Positions 8,244 through 15,025 of a stretch of 30,597 bases of DNA are shown here, one piece after another. Location of the stretch: IMG/VR virus record IMGVR_UViG_3300042516_005670, positions 1 through 30,597 of that record; one strand, written 5' to 3'. The notes under the pieces are model-generated. The model had not been told where the DNA came from. It ran no database searches and was given only the letters and a program-made list of their open reading frames with translations. Every line of letters starts with the position of its first letter. Within the stretch, counting starts at the first letter, position 1. This DNA comes from a virus. A program made the position numbers and the translations under genes.

Positions 8244-10589
8244 TTATTTCATTGGTGTTTTACCCATAGCTGAAAATATAGCTTCACCATCTACAGCTAC
8301 TGTTACTTGTCTGCTTTGTTCTGTTGCAGAAACTAGTTTTTGTAAAAGTCCTATCATTTCTTGGTTTGATCCTCCACTTAAGTTAGTACCCCCTGCTATT
8401 ACTAGTTCATCTTTTGGGTGGGTGCGAATTGTAAAATCGTCAGCATTTATAGTTCTTCCACTTTCGGCTTGAGCTAGTGTTTTTCTAGCTTCTTCTACAC
8501 TACTATTAAAAACAGGAATTAAATCATTTGTAAATCCAAATAATCCCATTTCTCTGTTAGCAATGTCTTGAAGTTCAGCTATTCGTTCAGGTGATAATTT
8601 ATTACTTTTTTGTTCTTGAATTTTTTTAGCTTGGGTGGATTGTTGATCTAATGATTTTACTCCTGAAGTGAACCCTAAAACTTCTAAACTACGTACTAAA
8701 TCTTCTAAAGTACTTACAAGTCCATCTAAAAGACCACCATCAACCACATCAGTAAATATTTCTTTAGCTCTTTCTAAGGCTAAATTAAATTTAGCTTGAG
8801 TATCTACTGATTTTTGAGCTTGTTCTAATGATTTACCTTCAACAATTCCTTGTTCAATAGCAGCAGCTTCGGCATTTAAACGTTCAGCTTCAAATAAATT
8901 ACCTTTTTGTTCTTGTAATTTAGCTTGTTCTCTTAATTTTTTAGTAGTATCACCTGCTACTTGGTCTATAAGTTTAGATTTATATATCATATCAGCCATT
9001 TCCTCAACTTGCATGCCATAAGCTGCAGCTATGGCTTCTTGTTCAGGGCGAGTTTTGGCATTTAAGAATAACTGATCAGCTCCACTTTTTGTAATTTCTT
9101 CAGTTAATCCTGCTATATCATTGGTTAAAGCAAAATATCTAGCTCTATCTAAGTTAAGTTGTTTTCCAGTGAGTAATTCAGCTGTTAATTCAGCTTCAAT
9201 TGATTGTTCAAAATCAAGTAATGAACCAGCTATTTTATTAACTTGATTTAATGATAAACCTAATTTATTAGCTTGTAAAACAGTTTTAACTAATTCAGAT
9301 GTATTTCCTTTAAAATTAAGAAGAACTTGTTTACTAACACCTTGTACTTGTTTTAGAATTTGTCTACCATCAGCTACTATTTTATTCTGATTAGCAAAAG
9401 CTGCTATTTGATCATATACAATATCTAAACCTTTATCAGCTTCTACATTATTAACTGCAAATATACCTTGTAAAGCTTGAGCTTCTTCAACTGATTGACC
9501 TAATTGGTTAGTTAAAACAATTTGGGTTTCTAATTGTTCTTTACTACCTATAGCTGAAAATTCTGTTAAAGTAGCTATTTCACTAAATGCTTTAACTAAA
9601 TTTTCAGTAGTAGCAAATTCAGTATCTAATGTACCTTTTAAATCAGTTAAGTTATCATATATGCCACGAGCTGCTTCTTTTCCTATACTTAGATTTTTAG
9701 CTATTTCAGTTACTCGTTTATCAGCAGCAAAACTAGCTTCAACAAATAATTCAAATGCTTTTTGTATGGCTTCAGCAGCTATTAGTATTAAGCCAATAGG
9801 TCCTAAAGCTGCTTTTAAAGAAGAACCAAACGCTTTAGCTCCTACACTTAAAGTAGTAAAGGTGCTGGCACCACCTGCTTTGGTAGCTTTCATAGCTTTA
9901 TTTACAGAATCAAAATCTATTAATTTACCTATACTAGTTTTTTTTAATCCTGAGAATAAGGTACCGGTTAGGGCTTCTATTTCTTGGGATTGATCAGCCA
10001 TTCCTTGGAAATTCTTAGCTATATCACCAGTAGCAGTTTCTGCACCTTTTAAAGCATCATTAATTTCTTGTAAAGCACGTAATTTAGACTTTAAAGTATC
10101 TTTATCTGCTTCATTAGCTATTGCTATTTCTTGAGTAACCTTATTTATCTCATCTCCTATGTCACGAAGTCTTTGATCAATAGAAAATTGTAAATTTTTA
10201 GTATCAGCCACAGCTTTAGCTGCTTGACTATAATCTAATTCACCTGTAATAAGATCTTCTTGATATCTAACTAATCTATCTAATAGTTTATTTTCTTCTT
10301 TATAGATTCCAACTAATTTTTGAGATAAATCTTTATTCTTTTCAATGAAAGGTAATTGTTTTTGTAAAGCTTTACCAAATCCATCAGCTTGAAACTTTAT
10401 TTCAGAATAAATATTTAGTTGTTTTTCTAAATCATTAGTTATTTGATCAAGAGATTTACTATATTCATCTATAGAATTAACTAATTCTCTAAAAGCTTTG
10501 TTAGTAATATCCTTCGCTATTTTTCCAGCGTTAGTAAGTCTATCTCTTAAATTTTTCTCTGCCCTAGATAAATCGTCGTCTATAGCCAT
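8244..10589 (-). CDS. Tail tape measure protein
   Basis: A 781-residue, mostly helical protein. Coiled-coil-rich segments cover about 1-215, a hydrophobic stretch (ALGPIGLILIAAEAIQKAF) lies near 260-280, further helices run to about 700, and a short beta-rich tail follows with FTIRTHPKDELVIAGG and QVTVAVDGEAIF. That C-terminal pattern is common in tape measure proteins. The gene follows sheath, tube and the putative chaperone pair and precedes baseplate genes, the usual order. The protein sets tail length; at roughly 1.5 angstrom per residue the tail would be about 115-120 nm, an estimate that ignores the C-terminal domain. The ATG lies 12 bases after a TATTTATAA motif with no Shine-Dalgarno. 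T4 gp29 is the functional counterpart and is shorter. Confidence 0.85.
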   Translation of the reverse strand: MAIDDDLSRAEKNLRDRLTNAGKIAKDITNKAFRELVNSIDEYSKSLDQITNDLEKQLNIYSEIKFQADGFGKALQKQLPFIEKNKDLSQKLVGIYKEENKLLDRLVRYQEDLITGELDYSQAAKAVADTKNLQFSIDQRLRDIGDEINKVTQEIAIANEADKDTLKSKLRALQEINDALKGAETATGDIAKNFQGMADQSQEIEALTGTLFSGLKKTSIGKLIDFDSVNKAMKATKAGGASTFTTLSVGAKAFGSSLKAALGPIGLILIAAEAIQKAFELFVEASFAADKRVTEIAKNLSIGKEAARGIYDNLTDLKGTLDTEFATTENLVKAFSEIATLTEFSAIGSKEQLETQIVLTNQLGQSVEEAQALQGIFAVNNVEADKGLDIVYDQIAAFANQNKIVADGRQILKQVQGVSKQVLLNFKGNTSELVKTVLQANKLGLSLNQVNKIAGSLLDFEQSIEAELTAELLTGKQLNLDRARYFALTNDIAGLTEEITKSGADQLFLNAKTRPEQEAIAAAYGMQVEEMADMIYKSKLIDQVAGDTTKKLREQAKLQEQKGNLFEAERLNAEAAAIEQGIVEGKSLEQAQKSVDTQAKFNLALERAKEIFTDVVDGGLLDGLVSTLEDLVRSLEVLGFTSGVKSLDQQSTQAKKIQEQKSNKLSPERIAELQDIANREMGLFGFTNDLIPVFNSSVEEARKTLAQAESGRTINADDFTIRTHPKDELVIAGGTNLSGGSNQEMIGLLQKLVSATEQSRQVTVAVDGEAIFSAMGKTPMK

Positions 10590-10601
10590 AAGGATATTTT
10601 A

Positions 10602-10610
10602 TTATAAATA
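10602..10610 (-). promoter_or_regulatory. Putative late promoter motif TATTTATAA
   Basis: Exact motif copy in the 31-base gap between the small ORF and the tape measure gene, 12 bases upstream of the tape measure ATG. It is the closest of the six copies to a start codon. If it is a -10-like element, the transcript leader would be only a few bases long. Confidence 0.5.
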
Positions 10611-10620
10611 TCAGAAGGCA

Positions 10621-10866
10621 TCACTTTTTGGATGCCTTCGTAACATAAGTTGGTGGTTTTATTTTTTTATTTTTAGCTGCGTTTTCTTTAGCTTCACCTG
10701 ATAGCCAACTATTTTCATTTTTGTTGGATTTAGATTGATCATACCATTCTTTAACTTTATTAAAGGTAAACTTCCTTAACCAAATAGGCATATTATAAAT
10801 AGTTTCATAGTCATACCCACCTTGACCATGAAATATTATTTCATGAATTTGGCTAAATAAAGCCAT
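10621..10866 (-). CDS. Small protein upstream of tape measure; possible frameshifted chaperone extension
   Basis: From the ATG at 10866 this gives 81 residues: MALFSQIHEIIFHGQGGYDY, a YNMPIWLRKFTF segment, then a Lys/Asn-rich tail. The frame is open upstream to at least 10938 and overlaps the end of the 240-aa gene. The upstream in-frame residues (PFFGLTSEIIPQVR) look protein-like, and the ATG has no ribosome site. The frame is +1 relative to the 240-aa gene, and a run of seven T at 10906-10900 lies in the overlap. The position between tube and tape measure is where tail-assembly chaperone frameshift pairs sit in other phages. It is therefore either an independent small gene (gp51-like position) or the extension of a frameshift product. 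Confidence 0.65.
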   Translation of the reverse strand: MALFSQIHEIIFHGQGGYDYETIYNMPIWLRKFTFNKVKEWYDQSKSNKNENSWLSGEAKENAAKNKKIKPPTYVTKASKK

Positions 10867-10885
10867 ACGAACTTGAGGGATTATC

Positions 10886-11608
10886 TCAGATGTCAGGCCA
10901 AAAAAAGGTAAGATTAATTGGGATAGCGACCTCCTCACCGCTTTCTGTAGTAAAACTTAAATTAACATCAGGAGCTACTTCTTTAATATAGAGTCTTAAT
11001 GCTCTAGAATCAGCCGCTAATAAATTAAATTCTACAAATTCCTTAATAACATTTTTATCTTGTGAACCATCAACAGTTGTTAATTGGTACTTTAAACGAG
11101 TAGTGATTTCTGAAGATAATTCTTTGTTGAGTTTTTTAAGACCTTGAATTTCTTGATCAATTAATTCCTCATCTTTAGCTGTTAAAAGTTTAAATTCTAC
11201 TTCAGTTTTAGAAACTGGGAGGGTGAATTTAAATGTGCCCCGTGAGGTTATTAAAGAAGTATCAAATAGTTTATTATCAAGAGTTGTAAGATCTACAGTG
11301 TATTCTTTACCTCCATAAGTAAATGTATAATCTTTACCATAACCTAAGATACGTGAAGCTACAATTAAGGAGTTTTTGTCACCTGTAATCATATCTTTAA
11401 GGCTAAATTTATTCATAATTAAAGCCTCTAAAAGCTTATCTAGAACAATACCTTTTTGGATATAGTTTTGGTTAGTTAAAATATCTTCCTCTTTAGCAGT
11501 CATGTATTTCATTTCTATTTTACCACTGTGTAGGAGATGATCTGCAGGATAAATAAGACCTTGAGAAGGTAATTCTACAATTTCTGTTGGGAATTTTGTT
11601 TCGTTCAT
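10886..11608 (-). CDS. T4_baseplate-family protein (gp26-like), candidate tail-assembly chaperone
   Basis: A 240-residue protein. It opens with EIVELPSQGLIYPADH, followed by GKIEMKYMTAKEEDILTN, a helical segment with LDKLLEALI, the SLKDMITGDKNSLIVASRILGYGKDYTF strip (shown here only to mark residues about 70-100), and a C terminus ending FFWPDI. The 'lPS.G..Yp ... g.ie....ta.eE ... D ... R...yG..Y.f' pattern is that of the T4_baseplate family, which includes T4 gp26. It lies between tube and tape measure, where long-tailed phages place assembly chaperones. It is followed by an overlapping +1-frame ORF. Baseplate hub subunit versus chaperone cannot be settled from sequence. The ATG is 27 bases after a TATTTATAA motif. 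Confidence 0.75.
   Translation of the reverse strand: MNETKFPTEIVELPSQGLIYPADHLLHSGKIEMKYMTAKEEDILTNQNYIQKGIVLDKLLEALIMNKFSLKDMITGDKNSLIVASRILGYGKDYTFTYGGKEYTVDLTTLDNKLFDTSLITSRGTFKFTLPVSKTEVEFKLLTAKDEELIDQEIQGLKKLNKELSSEITTRLKYQLTTVDGSQDKNVIKEFVEFNLLAADSRALRLYIKEVAPDVNLSFTTESGEEVAIPINLTFFWPDI
10900..10906 (-). promoter_or_regulatory. Possible +1 translational slippage site (T7 run)
   Basis: Seven T on the coding strand, read TTT TTT TGG in the 240-aa frame, end 11 bases before that frame's TGA at 10888-10886. A Phe tRNA on the second TTT could slip one base forward onto TTT and enter the frame of the downstream ORF (GGC CTG ACA). An AGGAGG lies about 23 bases upstream, which is farther than in known stimulated shifts. 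This is a hypothesis. Confidence 0.3.
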
Positions 11609-11635
11609 AAATTATTTGTTATAACGGTTATATGT

Positions 11636-11644
11636 TTATAAATA
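11636..11644 (-). promoter_or_regulatory. Putative late promoter motif TATTTATAA
   Basis: Exact motif copy in the gap between the membrane protein gene and the T4_baseplate-family gene, 27 bases upstream of the ATG at 11608. Flanks differ slightly from the other copies (AGTATTTATAAACAT). Confidence 0.45.
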
Positions 11645-11673
11645 CTATAAAGGGAGGTTTTCTAACGGGTTAA

Positions 11674-11952
11674 TTAATTAGATTTAGTTGAGGTAAGATC
11701 CTTCAACTGGTTTTTTGTTTTTTCTTCAAGCTTATCCACCCTACTGTCGATATGACGGTAGATAGTTTCTAGTTCCTGCCTGAAGGTTTGGTCTAGATTG
11801 TTAGAATGATCGTATAACCTTTGTTCAACCTGTTCAAGATTTTTTATATCTTTAATAAGATTTTTGATTGTCACATAGTTCATAAACGTAACCACAACTA
11901 TTACCAGAGTAATAACAGCAGCCACACCTAAAAGAAATGATATTGTTTCCAT
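11674..11952 (-). CDS. Small membrane protein with coiled coil (92 aa)
   Basis: The first 28 residues (METISFLLGVAAVITLVIVV and onward) form one strong transmembrane helix. The rest is a charged heptad-like helix (NLEQVEQRLYDHSNNL, VDKLEEKTKNQLKDL) ending in Ser/Lys. The expected topology is a single membrane anchor with a soluble coiled coil. It lies just after the intrinsic terminator that follows the tube gene. The function is unknown. A membrane protein within a tail gene run could relate to lysis, membrane remodelling or injection, but no spanin or holin signature beyond the anchor is visible. Confidence 0.7.
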   Translation of the reverse strand: METISFLLGVAAVITLVIVVVTFMNYVTIKNLIKDIKNLEQVEQRLYDHSNNLDQTFRQELETIYRHIDSRVDKLEEKTKNQLKDLTSTKSN

Positions 11953-12010
11953 ATTTTTGAGTAGTATTAGATGTTAAAAAACCTGTCCTTTATAGATTAT
12001 ACTATAAGGT

Positions 12011-12038
12011 AAAAAAAAAGCCTGGCATAGCCAAGCTT
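12011..12038 (-). terminator. Intrinsic terminator after the tail tube gene
   Basis: The coding strand reads AAGCTTGGC TAT GCCAGGCTT followed by a run of T. The stem is nine base pairs including one G-T wobble, with a three-base loop, starting 25 bases after the tube stop codon. It would end transcripts carrying sheath and tube, the two most abundant tail proteins, before the low-copy genes that follow. Confidence 0.85.
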
Positions 12039-12063
12039 AAATTTAATTTTATTTAAATTTCTA

Positions 12064-12552
12064 TTAGAAGTTCAATACACAGTAGTCTGGTTGAACTGTC
12101 ATTGTAAGGTTAATAGCAGTATCTGGAGAGTCCCATGAGTAATCACCAAAATTAGCATCAGTAATAAATGCTCCTTTAATTATCCATTCTGATACGATAT
12201 CGCCTACAGGTCCTAATACATCAAAAGTTAAATCTTTCTTATAGAAGTCTGAGTAACCATCTCTACCAGTTACTGATTCGTGGTGTAAACGTACCCATTC
12301 CATTACTGCCTGAGCACCTGAAGGAGTGATAGGATCAAATAATGTGAACTGAATGGGGTTCCAAACTGTTTTTCCTTTCACAAAACGTTGAACGTTAATG
12401 TGGTTTAGAGGTACATTTCCTTGTGTTAAAGTTACAGCACCGATTGCTTTAATTGTATAAGATGGGATGCCATCAATATACATGATAAAACGGTTTGCCT
12501 GTTTGGGTTCAAACGCTGTGAAAAATATTTCGTTTGGATCTAATACTGCCAT
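12064..12552 (-). CDS. 19: Tail tube protein, T4 gp19-like
   Basis: A 162-residue protein, essentially the length of T4 gp19. It contains EPKQANRFIMYIDGIPSYTI near the start, QRFVKGKTVWNPIQFTLFDP, EWVRLHHESVTGRDGYSDF, and a C-terminal TAINLTMTVQPDYCVL strand. This is the conserved beta-barrel pattern of contractile tail tube subunits, which stack as hexameric rings inside the sheath. It follows the sheath gene directly and is followed by a strong terminator. The ATG has no Shine-Dalgarno but an A-rich leader (AGCAAAATG) and a TATTTATAA motif 21 bases upstream, which suits high and separate expression. Confidence 0.92.
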   Translation of the reverse strand: MAVLDPNEIFFTAFEPKQANRFIMYIDGIPSYTIKAIGAVTLTQGNVPLNHINVQRFVKGKTVWNPIQFTLFDPITPSGAQAVMEWVRLHHESVTGRDGYSDFYKKDLTFDVLGPVGDIVSEWIIKGAFITDANFGDYSWDSPDTAINLTMTVQPDYCVLNF

Positions 12553-12573
12553 TTTGCTATATTGTTTATTTTA

Positions 12574-12582
12574 TTATAAATA
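12574..12582 (-). promoter_or_regulatory. Putative late promoter motif TATTTATAA
   Basis: Exact motif copy in the sheath-tube gap, 21 bases upstream of the tube ATG. The extended form GATATTTATAATAAAATA is nearly identical to the copy before the tape measure gene. It suggests the tube gene has its own promoter and a short transcript ending at the terminator. Confidence 0.5.
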
Positions 12583-12598
12583 TCGTTAATTACAACTC

Positions 12599-14683
12599 TT
12601 ATGCTGGGAAAGTAGCTCCTGTTGGTAAAATGTTGAAATCTAGGTAAATGAATTCAGCAGTCTTAGTTGGTTGTAGATAAATCTGACCTACTAACTGATT
12701 TCTATCAATTACGTCCGGAGTGTTATTGGAATCATCCATAATTACTCTAAACGCGTACAAACCTTGACGTTGTTGAACTGATTCAAGATAAGGGTTAACT
12801 TGGCTTAAGAATTGGTTTCTTGTAGCAATTGTGTTTTGTTCAAACACTAAGTTGTTAGCTACTTGAGAAATGTAAGACTTAAGAGCAATTAACAATCTAC
12901 GTACATTTACACGATCAAGTGCAGATGCTTTTTTCTGTAGAGTTTTCTGACCATATACTACAACTCCAGTACCTGGGAATGTAGCAATTGGGTTTACATT
13001 ACCTACATATAGATCATTACGATTTGTTTGTGAAAGTTTTCTTTCCGCTCTTACTACGGTATCTAAACCACCACGGTTAATACCTGCCGGAGCGAACCAT
13101 GGTTCAGAGACACTGTCAGTAAACGCATATACTGCCGGAATCATAGTAGCAGCTGGTACCCACACTAATTGACCAGTACCTGGGTCAATAGTTTGTAACC
13201 AGGGCCAATATGTAGCCGCATATGAGTTATTAATTGCTGAAGCAGCTGTAGTAGCTTGACCTATGCTTGAATCATAAGCTACAGGATCTAAAACTACAAT
13301 TGCATCACCCCTAGACTGGATTGTGTTAGCTAAAGTAGTTAATTGAGTTGTATTATCTGTTAAGTTAAGACCTGGGGCTGTAATTACATTGAATCTATAA
13401 TCATCCTGATTAGCCATTAAAGCAATCATATCAGTATAGTCAGTAGCATTAATACCTTGTAGATTTGTAGTACCTGTGATAGCATCATAGAATTTAGCAC
13501 CACCACCATAGAATAAATTACCAGTTGCTCCAGTAAAAGTACCTTGTGATACAATTGGTATAGAAGATGTAAATTGTGCTTTAGCTGTTCCATTATTATC
13601 AAAATACAATGGTGTAGGTGAATTTACAGCACTTACATAAACATATCTTGAATTATTAGGATAATTACCAATTACTTTAACATAGTTTTCACTAGCATCA
13701 TAGGTTTGGAAACTATCACCAATTACTCTAGAAATAAAGTTTGGTTGAGTTGGATCTAACGATAAATTAGGCCAAGTCTCTAAAACAATGGGTTCTGTAG
13801 TTGTATCATCACCTTGTCTAATTAGTAAACTAAATGTGCCTGAACCTGTATCTGAGTTGGAGATTTGCCATCTTACGTTATCGGCTGAACCACTACTTAA
13901 AATACCATTAGTACCTAGTGAACCTGAGTTGTTCATGATGGTACCTTCTGAAATAGTTTTAAGAGTAAATGATGGGTTTGAAGTACCACCTGATAAAGTT
14001 GTAGTTGTACTTCCTGATATTAGTGTAAATGTATTACCTAAAACACCTACTGAGTTGGTTTTAGAGAAAATTGTAAGATTAGTTGTTGCACTACTGGCAC
14101 TCACATATAGTAATGAAGCACTATAAGGAGCTACTGAGGAGCTATTATTAATAGCAACTGATGCAGATGCTACTGAATTTGCTGCAGTAGAACCAGAAGC
14201 TACAAAGATTGTAGTAGAAGTATTAGCTGGTGGGACACTACCAGTAATAGCAATTGTAATACCATTTAATATAAATGAGCCTGTAGGATTTACAAGACCT
14301 GCAATATCTATAGTAGCAGAAGCTGTAGTAGCTATAGCATAATTAGGAATACCTAAACCACCATTAACTTCACTTGTATTTGAAGTAGCAGAAGCAAATG
14401 AACCTGAAGCTACTCTAGCTACTACTAAACTTTCTCCACCTTGTTGGAAATAGTTGTAAGCAGCAATTTGAGTTAAAAAGCTGTATTCAGCACCTCCGCT
14501 TAAAAAAGTGCCACCAAATTTATTTAGATAATCGGAGTAAGTAGTAACTACTGTAGGGATTTCTACAGGACCTTTTACAGTGGGTCCTATAAGAGCTGCG
14601 CCTACGGTTACTGGTTGTTGAGTGATAAATGAGCTATCATTTTCTCTAGCTAATACTCCAGGTGAAATTAAAGTTTCTGCCAT
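12599..14683 (-). CDS. 18: Contractile tail sheath protein, T4 gp18-like
   Basis: A 694-residue protein. The N terminus has the sheath signature MAETLISPGVLARENDSSF, with VGAALIGPTVKGPVEIPT and TYSDYLNKFGG. The C-terminal third has GVVVYGQKTLQKKASALDRV, NVRRLLIALKSYI, and a final beta strand region (EFIYLDFNILPTG), the conserved core that holds sheath hexamers around the tube. Residues about 95-290 are an unusual Ser/Thr/Ala-rich insertion likely to face outward. Length is similar to T4 gp18. The gene heads the sheath-tube transcription segment and has a TATTTATAA motif 23 bases upstream. The insertion could be a target of the modification enzymes encoded upstream, which is inference. Confidence 0.93.
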   Translation of the reverse strand: MAETLISPGVLARENDSSFITQQPVTVGAALIGPTVKGPVEIPTVVTTYSDYLNKFGGTFLSGGAEYSFLTQIAAYNYFQQGGESLVVARVASGSFASATSNTSEVNGGLGIPNYAIATTASATIDIAGLVNPTGSFILNGITIAITGSVPPANTSTTIFVASGSTAANSVASASVAINNSSSVAPYSASLLYVSASSATTNLTIFSKTNSVGVLGNTFTLISGSTTTTLSGGTSNPSFTLKTISEGTIMNNSGSLGTNGILSSGSADNVRWQISNSDTGSGTFSLLIRQGDDTTTEPIVLETWPNLSLDPTQPNFISRVIGDSFQTYDASENYVKVIGNYPNNSRYVYVSAVNSPTPLYFDNNGTAKAQFTSSIPIVSQGTFTGATGNLFYGGGAKFYDAITGTTNLQGINATDYTDMIALMANQDDYRFNVITAPGLNLTDNTTQLTTLANTIQSRGDAIVVLDPVAYDSSIGQATTAASAINNSYAATYWPWLQTIDPGTGQLVWVPAATMIPAVYAFTDSVSEPWFAPAGINRGGLDTVVRAERKLSQTNRNDLYVGNVNPIATFPGTGVVVYGQKTLQKKASALDRVNVRRLLIALKSYISQVANNLVFEQNTIATRNQFLSQVNPYLESVQQRQGLYAFRVIMDDSNNTPDVIDRNQLVGQIYLQPTKTAEFIYLDFNILPTGATFPA

Positions 14684-14706
14684 TGCAAGTTATGTTTTTG
14701 GTTTTA

Positions 14707-14715
14707 TTATAAATA
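14707..14715 (-). promoter_or_regulatory. Putative late promoter motif TATTTATAA
   Basis: Exact motif copy 23 bases upstream of the sheath ATG in the 92-base gap after the 82-aa gene. A TTGACG lies about 14 bases before a TATAAT reading of the same site; that spacing is too short for a standard sigma70 promoter. Confidence 0.5.
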
Positions 14716-14775
14716 TATGAAATTCCGTCAAAAATCTTTATAAAACCTTTAAATATAACTAAATGTTAGAAAATT

Positions 14776-15024
14776 TTATTCTATAGTAATTTCACCTGTT
14801 TCTAAATTAAGATTACCACTTCCGTACTTTTCGGTTAATTTAACCCCCAAATCAGCGCTAGTTTTTTCTAGTTCAACTATTTGTGATTTTAAAATAGCTT
14901 TGTTACTCTCTAATAAAGTAATTCTATATTCAAGTGAACCTAGACTAGCTAAAATATCATTTTGTTGATTTTGAAGATCTCTTAGTTGTGTAAGTTCTTC
15001 TTGTGTTAAAACTTTTGTTTCCAT
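14776..15024 (-). CDS. Small coiled-coil protein (82 aa)
   Basis: An 82-residue protein that is one long helix with heptad spacing (LRDLQNQQNDILASLGSLEY, SNKAILKSQIVELEKTSADL) and a short C-terminal motif KYGSGNLNLETGEITIE. Similar small proteins ending in a 'yG.G.id..tGEI' motif occur in many marine phages without known function, as I recall. It starts one base after the stop of the TibC-like gene region boundary and precedes the sheath. It is probably an oligomeric accessory or assembly factor. Confidence 0.65.
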   Translation of the reverse strand: METKVLTQEELTQLRDLQNQQNDILASLGSLEYRITLLESNKAILKSQIVELEKTSADLGVKLTEKYGSGNLNLETGEITIE

Positions 15025-15025
15025 A

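Noticed and set aside
9661-9993. Plus-strand open frame of 110 aa inside the tape measure gene, and similar ones at 13788-14126 and 899-1099
   Set aside because: They lie antisense inside well-supported genes and their products have no recognisable features.
10936-10938. GTG at 10938 as the start of the small gene before the tape measure
   Set aside because: It lies deep inside the previous gene with no ribosome site before it. An ATG at 10866 or a frameshift is more plausible.
199-14715. T4 late promoters (TATAAATA) driving plus-strand transcripts
   Set aside because: The core reads TATAAATA only on the plus strand, and no plus-strand genes are present. A sense reading as TATTTATAA upstream of minus-strand starts explains the positions better, though antisense starts are not excluded.
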